A stretch of DNA of 64,000 bases. Source: Halomontanus rarus (lineage in GTDB: Archaea > Halobacteriota > Halobacteria > Halobacteriales > Natrialbaceae). This document shows, piece by piece, positions 53,046-61,688 of this stretch. The DNA is taken from the NCBI RefSeq assembly GCF_029338335.1, contig NZ_CP119796.1; one strand, written 5' to 3'. A program made the position numbers and the translations under genes. How positions within the stretch are numbered: position 1 is the first letter of the stretch; each line of letters begins with the position of its first letter. The notes beneath the pieces were generated by a model that saw nothing but the letters and a program-made list of their open reading frames with translations, was not told the DNA's origin and did not search any database.

Positions 53046-53049
53046 TACG

Positions 53050-53568
53050 TTACCTCTCGAGGTCCCGTTGTCTCCCCTTTGGCACCATCGACCGGAACTC
53101 GCCGTGGACGTAGAGCCCGACGCCGAGCGGTTCGACCGCACCGGCGACCTCGTGGGCGGCGATCAGGTAGCCCCAGTCGCCGTCCCACTCGAGTTCTTGA
53201 TCCTCGCCGGCGACGAACCGCGCGGCCTCCTCCCGATCCAGTTCGATCACGCAGCGGTCGGCGTGGGTGCCAAAGCGCTGGACGGCGTCGGTCGTCGGCT
53301 TCCAGTGTTCCTGGCGGGTGCGCAGGCAGGTCATGCCGATGGCTTCGATCTCGAGCGGCGAGGGAGCCTCGCCGGCGTAGACCCAGATCTTCCCGCTGCC
53401 TTTCTCCCAGAACGTGTACTCGTCGAAGGTTTCCGCGGGGATGGCGAATCTGGTCTCGAAGTAGTCGACGACCTCCTCGCGGGTCGCCCGTCCGTCGACG
53501 GTTCGCTCGGCGGCCGTCGCGGGCAGGCGGTCGAAGCGCCGGCCGACGTTGTCGTTGTCCCCGGACAT
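53050..53568 (-). CDS. PUA-like RNA-binding protein next to the RNA methyltransferase (DUF7122-like)
   Basis: This 172-residue protein resembles the RNA-binding extension found at the C-terminus of RsmF/Nip7-type methyltransferases. It has FWEKGSGKIWVYAG (about 47-60), CLRTRQEHWKPTTDAVQRFG and the PUA-like end VEPLGVGLYVHGEFRSMVPK. Its ATG shares one base with the stop of the methyltransferase gene (TGATG), so it is translationally coupled. Probably the two act as a split enzyme on rRNA or tRNA; inferred from position and fold. Confidence 0.75.
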   Translation of the reverse strand: MSGDNDNVGRRFDRLPATAAERTVDGRATREEVVDYFETRFAIPAETFDEYTFWEKGSGKIWVYAGEAPSPLEIEAIGMTCLRTRQEHWKPTTDAVQRFGTHADRCVIELDREEAARFVAGEDQELEWDGDWGYLIAAHEVAGAVEPLGVGLYVHGEFRSMVPKGRQRDLER

Positions 53569-54476
53569 CAGGCGCTCACCTCCAGTTTCGCGACGAAGAA
53601 GCCGCCGGTGTCGTTCTGGTGCGGATAGATCCGGGCGGCGCGCTCGAGGCTCTCGTCGTACGCCTCCCCGTCCCACTCGGTGACCCCCGGCGAGTGCTCG
53701 AGCGCGAGGTCGAACTCGCGGACGCGACAGTCCTCGGTCTCGAGGACGTGGTTCACGACGGCCTCGTTCTCCTCGGGCGCGAACGTGCAGGTGGAGTAGA
53801 CGATCGTACCGCCCTCGCGGGTGGCCTGGACCGCCCGGCGGAGGATTCCCTTCTGGACGCCGGCGACGGAGTGCATGTGCTCTTCGGTCCAGCCGTCGAG
53901 CGTGTCGGGGTTCTTGCGGATCGTCCCCTCGCACGAACAGGGGGCGTCGACCAGCGAGCGGTCGAACGCGTCGAAGTCGAAGGGCTTCAGCGAGTAGTTG
54001 CGGGCGTCCTGATTGGTCACGGCAAGTGCGGTCGCCCCGAGGCGTTCGGCGTTGAATCGCAACGCCGAGAGTCGCCCGAGGTTGCTGTCGTTGGCGACCA
54101 CGGTTCCGCGGTCGTCCATCAGCGCCGCGAGCTGGGTCGCCTTCCCGCCCGGCGCGGCGCAGGCGTCCCAGACGCGTTCACCGGGTCGTGGGTCGAGAAC
54201 GACCGGCGGGACCGCGGACACCTCCTCCTGGCCGTGGGTGAACCCGTGGAACGAACTCCACGTCGATCCCGGCGAGTCGGTCTCGAGCCGGATCACGTTC
54301 GGGTTCCAGTCGGCCCGCTCGAAGCCGACGCCCTCCTCCTCGAGGGTGGCGACGGCCCGGTCGGCCGAGGCCTTGATAGTGTTCACGCGGACCGCGTTTC
54401 CGAGCGGCCGTTGGCAGACCTCGAGAAAGGCCTCGAAGTCGTCGATGATCGGTCGATACCGCTCGAGTGGCTCCAT
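53568..54476 (-). CDS. RsmB/NOP2-type RNA cytosine-C5 methyltransferase
   Basis: This S-adenosylmethionine enzyme methylates cytosine in rRNA or tRNA. The 302 residues have the SAM site WDACAAPGGKATQLAALM (about 108-125) and both catalytic cysteines in family order: VDAPCSCEGTIRKNP (about 177-191) and VYSTCTFAPEENEAVV (about 225-240). It lacks the C-terminal RNA-binding part, which is encoded by the coupled downstream gene. The ATG at 54476 begins MEPLERYRPIIDDFEAFLEV, normal for the family. Confidence 0.93.
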   Translation of the reverse strand: MEPLERYRPIIDDFEAFLEVCQRPLGNAVRVNTIKASADRAVATLEEEGVGFERADWNPNVIRLETDSPGSTWSSFHGFTHGQEEVSAVPPVVLDPRPGERVWDACAAPGGKATQLAALMDDRGTVVANDSNLGRLSALRFNAERLGATALAVTNQDARNYSLKPFDFDAFDRSLVDAPCSCEGTIRKNPDTLDGWTEEHMHSVAGVQKGILRRAVQATREGGTIVYSTCTFAPEENEAVVNHVLETEDCRVREFDLALEHSPGVTEWDGEAYDESLERAARIYPHQNDTGGFFVAKLEVSA

Positions 54477-54680
54477 TGGAGACCGTTTCGGACCCGCGGT
54501 GTTTGGGGGTTTCGAACCTCGCCACTCGTCGCTCGTCGCGGCGGCCGACGCTCGGAGACGGATCCGGCGAAAACGACTCGGGTCTCGACGAGTTCGCGGA
54601 TAAAGCGGTTCCCCGGGGTTCCGAGAGGAAAGGGGAGAGGGGACGGACGTGGCTCGGCGCCAACAGCCCCACGAATATTG

Positions 54681-54688
54681 TTATACAA
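54681..54688 (+). promoter_or_regulatory. TATA-like element before the SAM-methyltransferase-like gene
   Basis: TTATACAA sits in an AT-rich block (54670-54720) unlike the flanks. The palindrome GTGGTTACCAC (54721-54731) directly precedes the ATG at 54733 and could be an operator. Confidence 0.45.
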
Positions 54689-54732
54689 CACCAGACAGAC
54701 ATATACATTAGTGTATTATTGTGGTTACCACC

Positions 54733-55440
54733 ATGTCCGAAAACGATACCGCCGACGCGTTCGAGGTCGCCGATTTCGTCGTCATCGGCCGCACGTTCGA
54801 GGAATACCTGGCGATGTTCGACCTCGAGCCGGCCGACCTCGAGGGGAGACGGGTCCTCGACTGTCCGTCCGGGACGGACTCGTTCGTCGCGACCGCCCAC
54901 GAACGCGGAGTCTCGGTCACCGGCGCGGACGTGCTGTACCGTCACCCGCCGGCGGTCGTCGCCCGCCGCTGTCGAGCCGACGTCGCCGCCGTCGCCGAGC
55001 AACTGCCCGACAAACGGCACCTCTTCGAGTGGGAGTACTACGGAAGCGTCGACCGGCGAGTCGCGTTCCTCGAGCGGGCCTCGGAGCGGTTTCTGGCCGA
55101 CTACCCGACGGGGCGTCTCGAGGGGAGATACGCGTTCGCCGAGCTGCCCGAACTGCCGTTCGCGAGCGACTCGTTCTCGCTCGTCCTCTCGGCGCACCTG
55201 CTGTTTCTCTACGGCGATCGACTCGAGTACGAGTTCCACCTCGAGAGCCTCCGCGAACTCGCTCGCGTCGCGACGGACGAGGTGCGCGTTTACCCGCTGC
55301 AGGGACTCGACGCCGAACCGTACGAGCGACTGGACGAGGTCCTCGAGACACTGCGAGCCGACGGCTACGACGCGACCCTCATCGAGACGCCGTTCGAGTT
55401 CCAGACGGGATCGACCGACATGCTCGTACTGTCCGTCTAA
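54733..55440 (+). CDS. SAM-dependent methyltransferase-like protein
   Basis: This 235-residue protein has a Rossmann start VLDCPSGTDSFVATAHERGV (about 41-60) that resembles the SAM-binding motif of class I methyltransferases, then ITGADVLYRHPP-like spacing and PFASDSFSLVLSAHLLFLYG (about 143-162), the usual second half. The acceptor is unknown. The ATG at 54733 is used; a GTG at 54721 would place the operator-like palindrome inside the coding region. Confidence 0.78.
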   Translation: MSENDTADAFEVADFVVIGRTFEEYLAMFDLEPADLEGRRVLDCPSGTDSFVATAHERGVSVTGADVLYRHPPAVVARRCRADVAAVAEQLPDKRHLFEWEYYGSVDRRVAFLERASERFLADYPTGRLEGRYAFAELPELPFASDSFSLVLSAHLLFLYGDRLEYEFHLESLRELARVATDEVRVYPLQGLDAEPYERLDEVLETLRADGYDATLIETPFEFQTGSTDMLVLSV

Positions 55441-55480
55441 CCCGAATCACGGTCGACGGCGATCGTCCCTTTCGCCCTCG

Positions 55481-55488
55481 ATTTTAAG
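55481..55488 (+). promoter_or_regulatory. TATA box of the PAC2-family gene
   Basis: ATTTTAAG is centred about 28 bp before the ATG at 55513, implying a leaderless mRNA. Confidence 0.55.
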
Positions 55489-55512
55489 AGGCTATCCGCA
55501 GTCGAGTCGACC

Positions 55513-56253
55513 ATGGCTCAAATCCGCCTGCAAGGTGAGGAGGCAGCCCTCGAGGAACCGACGCTGGTCGAAGGCTTCCCGGGCATCGGGCTGGTCGGTA
55601 AGATCGCGACCGACCACCTGATCGACGAGTTCGAGATGGACTACTACGCGAGCGTCCACTGCGACGGGCTGCCGCGGGTCGGCGTTTACCGGAAGGGCGA
55701 TTCCACGATCCGACCGCCGGTCCGGATCTACGTCGACGAGGACCGCGACCTCCTGGCGCTCCAGAGCGACGCCCCCATCGCCGCGCCGGCGGTCGGCACC
55801 GTCGCCGAGTGCCTCACCTCCTGGCTGGTCGAGACCGACGTCACACCGATCTTCCTCAGCGGCTTCCCCGCCGAAAAGGACGGCGTCCCCGACCTCTACG
55901 GGATCGCGACGGGCGACGGCGCCGACCTGCTCGAGGCCCACGACATCGCCACCCCGTCCGAGGACGGCGTCGTCAGCGGTCCGACGGGCGCGCTCATCAA
56001 CCGGTCCGCCCAACTCGACCGGGACAGCCTCGGACTCGTCGTCGAGAGCAGCCCGCAGTTCCCCGACCCCGAAGCCGCTCGGGTCCTCATCCAGAAGGGG
56101 ATCGCTCCGATCACGGATCTCGAGGTGGACGTGACCGACCTCGTCGACCGCGCCGAGGAGATCCGCGAGCAGCGCGAAAAGCTCGCCGAACGGATGCAGA
56201 ATCTCGGCGAAGAGGAGAGTACGCAGGCCCAGCCGCTTCGGATGTATCAGTGA
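55513..56253 (+). CDS. PAC2 family protein (proteasome assembly chaperone-like)
   Basis: This 246-residue protein is of the PAC2/PbaB family, which in archaea helps assemble or activate the proteasome. It has the typical opening EPTLVEGFPGIGLVGKIATD (about 17-36), IFLSGFPAEKDGVPDLYGIA (about 116-135) and a helical, charged C-terminus (about 212-240, AEEIREQREKLAERMQNLGE). A cytosolic oligomer is expected. It forms part of a short cluster with a methyltransferase and GGR, though each probably has its own promoter. Confidence 0.88.
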   Translation: MAQIRLQGEEAALEEPTLVEGFPGIGLVGKIATDHLIDEFEMDYYASVHCDGLPRVGVYRKGDSTIRPPVRIYVDEDRDLLALQSDAPIAAPAVGTVAECLTSWLVETDVTPIFLSGFPAEKDGVPDLYGIATGDGADLLEAHDIATPSEDGVVSGPTGALINRSAQLDRDSLGLVVESSPQFPDPEAARVLIQKGIAPITDLEVDVTDLVDRAEEIREQREKLAERMQNLGEEESTQAQPLRMYQ

Positions 56254-56425
56254 CGTCGGTCTCGGCGGCGTGACCGGCGACCGAAGGATCGAGCGTACGG
56301 CCATCGACGCCAGAGACTCGAGCGCACGGCCACCGACGGTCGGAACACCCGCTGGTGCGAGAGACTCGCGACTTCGTGAGAGTCCGCCTTCCGTCGTTTT
56401 CCGGACGTCAGAACCTTCCCATCCG

Positions 56426-56433
56426 TTTTTTAT
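56426..56433 (+). promoter_or_regulatory. TATA box of the geranylgeranyl reductase gene
   Basis: TTTTTTAT lies about 31 bp before the ATG at 56461 and supports that start over an ATG at 56440, which would fall inside the promoter. Confidence 0.55.
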
Positions 56434-56460
56434 TCTCGGATGCTATCCAGTGCGGTAGAG

Positions 56461-57831
56461 ATGTCTACGCAATCCCACGATATGGTGGTCGTCGGCGGCG
56501 GAACCGCCGGCTGTTTCGCGGCGGCGACGGCCGCCCGAGACGGCCTCGACGTCGTCCTCGTCGAGCGCAAGACCGAGGAGGAAGGCGGCCACATCGCCTG
56601 CGGCGACGGGATCAAGGGCGCCAGCAAGTTCCCCGACGTGATCGACCGCGACCGCCTCGAGGAGGAGGCCTTCACGAACCGGAACATCACGCGCGCCGTC
56701 TTCGAGAACCCGCGAACCGGCGAGACGCTCGACATTCCGTTCAACGAGTCGGGCGGCGTCGTCGACCGCTGGGCGTACGGCAAGGTACTGCTCGAGGAAA
56801 CCGAACGCGCCGGCGCGGACATCCACTACGAGACGGTCGTTCAGGACGTCGTCCAGGAGAACGGCCGGGTGACCGGCGTCCGGGCCAAACGCGAGGGCCG
56901 GCCGACGACCTACGAGGCCGACGTCGTCGTTGACGGCGCCGGCTCGCTGTCCTTGCTCCAGGACAAGACCGACTTCTCGGCGTCGACGTTCGACACGAAC
57001 GTCAACTACTCGCAGTTCTGCTCGGCCTACCGCGAGGTCGTCGAACTCGAGGAGCCGGTCGAGTGGTCGGACGCGCTCGTGTTCAAGCCCACGGCGGAAC
57101 TCGGCTACCTCTGGTACTTCCCGCGGTCGCCGACCGAGATCAACGCCGGGCTGGGGTTCCAGATGAACAAGGAACCGATGGAACTCGTCTCGACGCTCAA
57201 AGCGGACCTCGAGAGTCGCGCCGAGTTCGCGGGCGCGAAAGTGACGGACAAACTCGGCGCGGCGCTGCCGACCCGCCGGCCGTACGACTCGGCGGTCCAC
57301 CCCGGCTACGTGGCCGTCGGCGACGCCGCGGCGCACGTGAATCCCTGTACCGGTGGCGGGATTCCGGGCGCTGCGAAGGCGGGCCACTGGGCGGCCAAGA
57401 TCGCGGCGGAGGGGATCGCGGACGGCGACGTGAGCGAGGCGGCCCTCTGGGAGTACAACCGGCGCGTCCAGACGGACTTCGGCAAGCGCTTCGCCGCGAT
57501 GGACCTCTACAACATCTTCGGCGGCGCACACGACGTCGACGAACTCGTCTCCCTCCTCACCGCCCTGCCCGGCCAGCCGATCATCGACGCCATCGGCAAG
57601 GAGGGGACGGCGTCGATGGGCCTCGGCCTGAAGTTGAAGACGCTGTTCAAGACGTTCGGTCACTGGGATATCCTCTACGAACTCTACAAGGTCCAGAAGA
57701 CGGCGGGCTCGCTCAAGGACATCTACGACTCCTACCCCGACGACCCCGCCCACTTCGACGCCTGGAAGGCCGAGCGCGACTCCCTCATGGACGAGTTCTA
57801 CGAGCTGACCGGGGCGGAGCCGAAATACTAA
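56461..57831 (+). CDS. Digeranylgeranylglycerophospholipid reductase (GGR family)
   Basis: This flavoenzyme saturates the isoprenoid chains of archaeal ether lipids. The 456 residues open with the FAD site VVVGGGTAGCFAAATAARDG (about 9-28), the conserved CGDGIKG, the second FAD stretch VAVGDAAAHVNPCTGGGIPG (about 283-302), and a lipid-pocket C-terminal half ending YELTGAEPKY. Length and order match the family. Probably membrane-associated. Strong hairpins lie just beyond the stop. Confidence 0.92.
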   Translation: MSTQSHDMVVVGGGTAGCFAAATAARDGLDVVLVERKTEEEGGHIACGDGIKGASKFPDVIDRDRLEEEAFTNRNITRAVFENPRTGETLDIPFNESGGVVDRWAYGKVLLEETERAGADIHYETVVQDVVQENGRVTGVRAKREGRPTTYEADVVVDGAGSLSLLQDKTDFSASTFDTNVNYSQFCSAYREVVELEEPVEWSDALVFKPTAELGYLWYFPRSPTEINAGLGFQMNKEPMELVSTLKADLESRAEFAGAKVTDKLGAALPTRRPYDSAVHPGYVAVGDAAAHVNPCTGGGIPGAAKAGHWAAKIAAEGIADGDVSEAALWEYNRRVQTDFGKRFAAMDLYNIFGGAHDVDELVSLLTALPGQPIIDAIGKEGTASMGLGLKLKTLFKTFGHWDILYELYKVQKTAGSLKDIYDSYPDDPAHFDAWKAERDSLMDEFYELTGAEPKY

Positions 57832-58406
57832 CGCGGACCTTTTTACTTCTCGGGTTCGAGCGAAGCGCGAACCGCTCGAAGCAAAAATCTCCACCAAAAA
57901 GGCCGCTCGAGAGGCTCGCCTCTCGAGCGGGACAGTAGACTGGGAGGGGGGGGTCGGGCTGCCGATTCGCGAGACATCGGTCCGCCCACTGCCTTAATCG
58001 ACGGGAAAGTGCTCTCTCGAGTGTCGGCGGTCGCTTTTCCGGTGTACTCTCTCCCGTTGCGTCGAACTCGAGGACGGCACCTGTACCGCTGACGTCGGGT
58101 GCGTTTCTCGAGACGAGTTCACCCCTCTCGCACTCGTTATTTCCCGCACATTCCAGTAGATATAAGGTTCGACGACGCGACACGTAACCCGGAAGCCCGT
58201 CCTCCACCGAGCGCGGGGGCACGTAACGAAATGCCCCGGGTGCTGTAACACCCGAGACGTGGCTTCCAAACCTACCAGGGTTTAGTTGCCATGATTCCGT
58301 ACAGACTGGCGAGACATAAACGTCTCGCACGCCCGCCGCATCGTTCTCCACTCGGAGTATCGACGACGCCTTCTCGAGCGGACCGCAGTACGGCCCGGAG
58401 GGGCCG
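57832..58406. other. 575-bp gene-free interval with strong hairpins
   Basis: After the reductase stop come a CTTTTTAC tract, the stem TTCGAGCG / CGCTCGAA (57855-57880), then a very strong 13-bp stem CCGCTCGAGAGGC / GCCTCTCGAGCGG (57903-57930, 2-base loop), a G8 run near 57945, and at 58307-58328 GCGAGAC / GTCTCGC. These suit transcription ends. I found no convincing gene in either strand. The rest looks like ordinary GC-rich spacer. Confidence 0.5.
57903..57930. terminator. 13-bp hairpin after the reductase gene
   Basis: Perfect inverted repeat CCGCTCGAGAGGC / GCCTCTCGAGCGG with only a TC loop, 72 bp past the stop. Stem strength suggests a terminator or an mRNA 3'-end protector. Confidence 0.4.
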
Positions 58407-58649
58407 ATGAGCGACCGTGATCGGTCGGACTCGGGGGCCGATTCGGGAACGGACTCGAGTCAGGATTCCGACCCCGATCCCAGCTCGGATTCCGATTCCG
58501 ACGCCCGTCCCCGGGCTCTCCCGGAGTGTCCGTCGTGTGGCGACCCGATGATCGCCACGACCAGCACCGGGCCGACCACCCACTACGCCTCGCCGTGTGG
58601 CTGTCGAATCGCTCGCGGCGACCTCGACCTCGACGTAGAGAGAAGGTGA
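58407..58649 (+). CDS. Small zinc-finger protein with acidic leader
   Basis: This 80-residue protein has 36 residues of Asp/Ser repeats (SDSGADSGTDSSQDSDPDPS) and then a compact C-terminal zinc-ribbon: ECPSCGDPMIATTSTG, then SPCGCRIARGD (CxxC and CxC). Such haloarchaeal mini zinc-fingers are known to affect growth or cell behaviour in some species; this one's role is unknown. A Shine-Dalgarno-like GGAGGGG at 58397-58403 supports the ATG. Confidence 0.75.
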   Translation: MSDRDRSDSGADSGTDSSQDSDPDPSSDSDSDARPRALPECPSCGDPMIATTSTGPTTHYASPCGCRIARGDLDLDVERR

Positions 58650-58857
58650 GGGTGAGGGCGAGACCGCGATCAACGAACGCGCGAACGCTCGAGCGTAACC
58701 ACCCATCGGCGAGAGCTCGAGTCTCGACCGTCGACTGTCGAATACACTCGTCGGAGCCGCGACTCGAGGCCGCCGAGACACGACGATTGGCGTCGCTCGT
58801 CGGAACGCGAACGACTGCGACAGAGTCCGACCGCAACGGCGCGACTCGAGGACCCGC

Positions 58858-59676
58858 TCAGCGCCCCGGGTCGTCGACGGTGGCTAACCCCGACGACACC
58901 AGTCGACGGAGGAGGACGACGATGCCGTTCTCGAGGCCCTTCGCGAAGATGGCCTGTTCCCGTGCCTGCCCGTCGTCGGCGTCCGGATAGTACGAGCCGA
59001 TGAGGAGCGTTTGCCGGTCGACGAGGAGAACTCGGCTGATCGCGACCTCGTGTCCGACGCTCGAGCTGGTGAGCCAGTCGAGACCTGTTTCGAACACGCG
59101 GACGTTGGGGAGTTCCGCCCCGAGTTGCTCGGTGATCGCCTCGGTCTGCCCGCCGAGCAGGATCGACAGGTTCCGATCCCGCGCCTCGTGTAACTTTTCG
59201 AACAGCGGTTCCGAGAGGATCGCGTCGTCGACGACCAGCAGCGCGATCTCCGACTCCGCACCGTCGACGAGGTCGAGCATTCGCGACTCGATCGCGTCGT
59301 GCCCCATCAGCGACCAGACTTCCTGCAGCTGATCGTCGTCCGCCCCGGCGTCCTGCACCTCCGTGTTCTCGAGGTACGTCTCGAGCGTCTCGATCCGGTC
59401 GTCGTACTTCTGGCGGAGCGTCTCCGTCGCCTCCGTGATCCCGACCGCGCGGTACACCTGTGGACTCGAGTGCTGGACTTCGACCAACCCCTGTGACTCG
59501 AGGACGCGGATGGCGTCGTACACCCTCGTTCGGGGAACCTCCGAGATCTCGTGGATCTCCTTGGCGGTCCCCGTCGGGAGTTGTGTCAACGCCATAAAAC
59601 AGCGTGCTTCGTACTCCTTGAGCCCCAGCTCTTGCAATAGGCTAATCGCCTCCGAAATTGTTTCGTCCTGTGTCAT
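58858..59676 (-). CDS. TrmB family transcriptional regulator
   Basis: This 272-residue regulator has an N-terminal winged HTH (EAISLLQELGLKEYEARCFM, then GTAKEIHEISEVPRTRVYDA), as in TrmB sugar-sensing regulators, followed by a C-terminal effector domain (about 115-270). The target and sugar are unknown. The ATG at 59676 (MTQDETISEAISLLQELG) is preferred over one ten codons upstream. A 13-bp sequence that overlaps the region just before the ATG is repeated 219 bp upstream (59896), perhaps an autoregulatory site. Confidence 0.85.
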   Translation of the reverse strand: MTQDETISEAISLLQELGLKEYEARCFMALTQLPTGTAKEIHEISEVPRTRVYDAIRVLESQGLVEVQHSSPQVYRAVGITEATETLRQKYDDRIETLETYLENTEVQDAGADDDQLQEVWSLMGHDAIESRMLDLVDGAESEIALLVVDDAILSEPLFEKLHEARDRNLSILLGGQTEAITEQLGAELPNVRVFETGLDWLTSSSVGHEVAISRVLLVDRQTLLIGSYYPDADDGQAREQAIFAKGLENGIVVLLRRLVSSGLATVDDPGR

Positions 59677-60285
59677 GGCCCAACCACGAGTTCGCCGTTC
59701 GAACATGCGCAGTAGGTGATGACGGGGGAAAAGGATTCGTGTGTTGAGCGAGCGAACGGTGTGAGGAATGGCTAGCAGCCTCGAACAGGGTGTGTGATAG
59801 CAGTGATCAACACCGCGCGATAGATCTTTCACTCGGATTATCACACAAGGTACTTGTGGGTACGTCTGCAATCTTCAGTCGGTGTGTCTCGTTACGGCCC
59901 AACCACGACGAGACACGCCAAGATTCTAGTGAATGTACGACGATAAGACGGCGATAGCGATCGCTGTCTTCGATGCCAACGCGACCATCAATTAGATTAT
60001 GATTCTCCGTTCGAAGACGATACGATCCGCGTGCAGTACCATCCGATGGCGACGACGGTGGTTGCGAGGCCGAGCGGAGCGAATCCCGGCTGTTTCTGCG
60101 CGATTGAGTCGTCTCGAGGGAGAGCGGGCACGCGGTTCGACGGTCGTCGATCGTTCGTCAGCAGAACCCGTCGATCTTCGACGGCTGGCGAACAGACGCT
60201 TCCCCCGTTGCTAAGTCCTCCAAGGTCCGAACGACCTCGAGGAACGCGACGTGGGCTCTCCGTACTCGTCGGCCGCCAATCCGAC
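59677..60285. other. 609-bp interval upstream of trmB-like gene with repeats and a membrane-helix remnant
   Basis: It holds two copies of GGCCCAACCACGA (59677-59689, 59896-59908), a long inverted repeat TGTGTGATA / TATCACACA (59791-59799, 59839-59847) and a hairpin GTGTCTCGT / ACGAGACAC (59884-59916). On the minus strand, 60084-59997 reads PGFAPLGLATTVVAIGWYCTR and a short tail, like a C-terminal membrane segment without a proper start. No complete gene is evident. Confidence 0.45.
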
Positions 60286-60594
60286 TCAGTGATCGAGAAC
60301 GGGCGTTTGGTGCTCGCACAGCAGTTCCACGAGCGGTTCGATCTCGTCGAATCGATCCCCTTTCGTGACCCGCTGTTCCGTCCTGTCCCACTCGATGAAC
60401 CCGTAGTCATCTAGCTTCGGGAGGTGAACGTGACGGTGGCGGACCAGTTCGTCGTGCGACTGTGAAATTCGCCACGGAACGCCGAGGAGAACCGACGTCT
60501 CCTGGCTGTCGTGTTCGAGTAACGCGATCAGGAGTTGTCGTCGCTCGCTCGCGGCGAGGGCATCGAAGACGGAGTCGTAACTCGACGTGTCCAT
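60286..60594 (-). CDS. Winged-helix protein, haloarchaeal DUF7344-like
   Basis: This 102-residue DNA-binding-like protein opens MDTSSYDSVFDALAASERRQ and continues LLIALLEHDS, then ELVRHRHVHLPKLDDYGFIE and WDRTEQRVTKGDRF, the pattern of the haloarchaeal small wHTH family often found near stress and metabolic genes. It may act as a regulator. A TATA-like GTATTTACC lies about 30 bp before the ATG on the minus strand. Downstream is the interval that holds an orphan membrane-helix frame. Confidence 0.82.
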   Translation of the reverse strand: MDTSSYDSVFDALAASERRQLLIALLEHDSQETSVLLGVPWRISQSHDELVRHRHVHLPKLDDYGFIEWDRTEQRVTKGDRFDEIEPLVELLCEHQTPVLDH

Positions 60595-60746
60595 AGGAAA
60601 AGGTGACACTCTACGCAGGTAAATACGGACGATTTTCTCCCTCCTAGTTGTTTTGATTAACCGAGTGACAGCGAGCACGCTCGGCGAGGACGACTGCCGA
60701 TCGACGACTTGCTGGCCGCTTCCCCAACCCCTTTTTCGCTCGTCGT

Positions 60747-60751
60747 GGAGG
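60747..60751 (+). promoter_or_regulatory. Shine-Dalgarno site of the aldo/keto reductase gene
   Basis: GGAGG seven bases before ATG 60759 supports this start. SD sites are the exception in this window, where most mRNAs look leaderless. Confidence 0.5.
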
Positions 60752-60758
60752 ATCGACC

Positions 60759-61595
60759 ATGGGCGACGCGAACGATATCGAACCCGGCACGTGTCCGAGA
60801 GCCAACGGTATGCCGATGCTCGGTCTCGGCACCTGGCAAAACACCGACCCCGAACAGTGCGCCGAGAGCGTCCGAACGGCCCTCGAGATGGGCTATCGCC
60901 ACGTCGACACCGCACAGGCCTACGGCAACGAGGACGCCGTCGGCGAGGGAATCGCGCGGGCGGACGTCGACCGGGAGGAGGTCTTCCTCGCGACGAAGAT
61001 CAGCACCGCGAACCTCGCTCGCGACGACGTCCTCGAGACCGCCCGAGACAGTCTCGACCGGCTCGGCGTCGACACGATCGACCTGCTGTACGTCCACTGG
61101 CCGAAAGGCGAGTACGACCCCGAGGACACCCTCCCTGCGTTCGACGAACTGTACGCTGACGGGCTGATCGAGAACGTGGGCGTGAGCAACTTCGAACCCG
61201 CCGATCTCGAGGTCGCACTCGATATCCTGGACGCGCCGATCTTCGCGAACCAGGTCGAGATGCACCCGCTGCTCCAGCAAGCGGACGTCCGGGAGGCCTG
61301 CGAGAACTACGACGTCGAGGTCGTCGCCTATTCGCCGCTGGCCCGCGGCCAGGTCTTCGAGGTCGACGAACTCAAAGACGCCGCCGAGAAACACGGCGTC
61401 ACCGAGGCCCAGGTCAGCCTTGCCTGGCTGATCGAGAAGGGCGCGACGCCGATACCCAAAGCGACGGGCGAAGACCACATCGCGGACAACTGGGAATCCC
61501 TCGCACTCGAGTTGTCGTCCGAAGACGTCGCGGCGATCGACGCGATCGAACGGACCGACCGGAAGATCGATCCCGCGGACGCGTCCTGGAATTGA
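60759..61595 (+). CDS. Aldo/keto reductase
   Basis: This NADPH-dependent carbonyl reductase forms a TIM barrel. The 278 residues have MLGLGTWQNTDPEQCAESVR (about 19-38), the catalytic Asp/Tyr/Lys/His set in HVDTAQAYGNEDAVGEGI (about 48-65), LATKIS and YVHWPKGEY (about 108-116), and the NADPH-binding PIPKATGEDHIADNWESLAL (about 229-248). It is similar to 2,5-diketogluconate-reductase-like members; the natural carbonyl substrate is unknown. It has a clear ribosome binding site. Confidence 0.93.
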   Translation: MGDANDIEPGTCPRANGMPMLGLGTWQNTDPEQCAESVRTALEMGYRHVDTAQAYGNEDAVGEGIARADVDREEVFLATKISTANLARDDVLETARDSLDRLGVDTIDLLYVHWPKGEYDPEDTLPAFDELYADGLIENVGVSNFEPADLEVALDILDAPIFANQVEMHPLLQQADVREACENYDVEVVAYSPLARGQVFEVDELKDAAEKHGVTEAQVSLAWLIEKGATPIPKATGEDHIADNWESLALELSSEDVAAIDAIERTDRKIDPADASWN

Positions 61596-61688
61596 CGGAC
61601 CGCGACGAGTCGAGTTCGGTGAGATCCGCGTCTGTGCGAACGACAAAAAGCCGGAAAGTTAACGGTGGGCGGGGAGAGTGGGGTGGAT

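Noticed and set aside
57994..58269. 91-codon minus-strand frame in the gap after the reductase gene
   Set aside because: Composition is basic and irregular, with no start signal or family resemblance.
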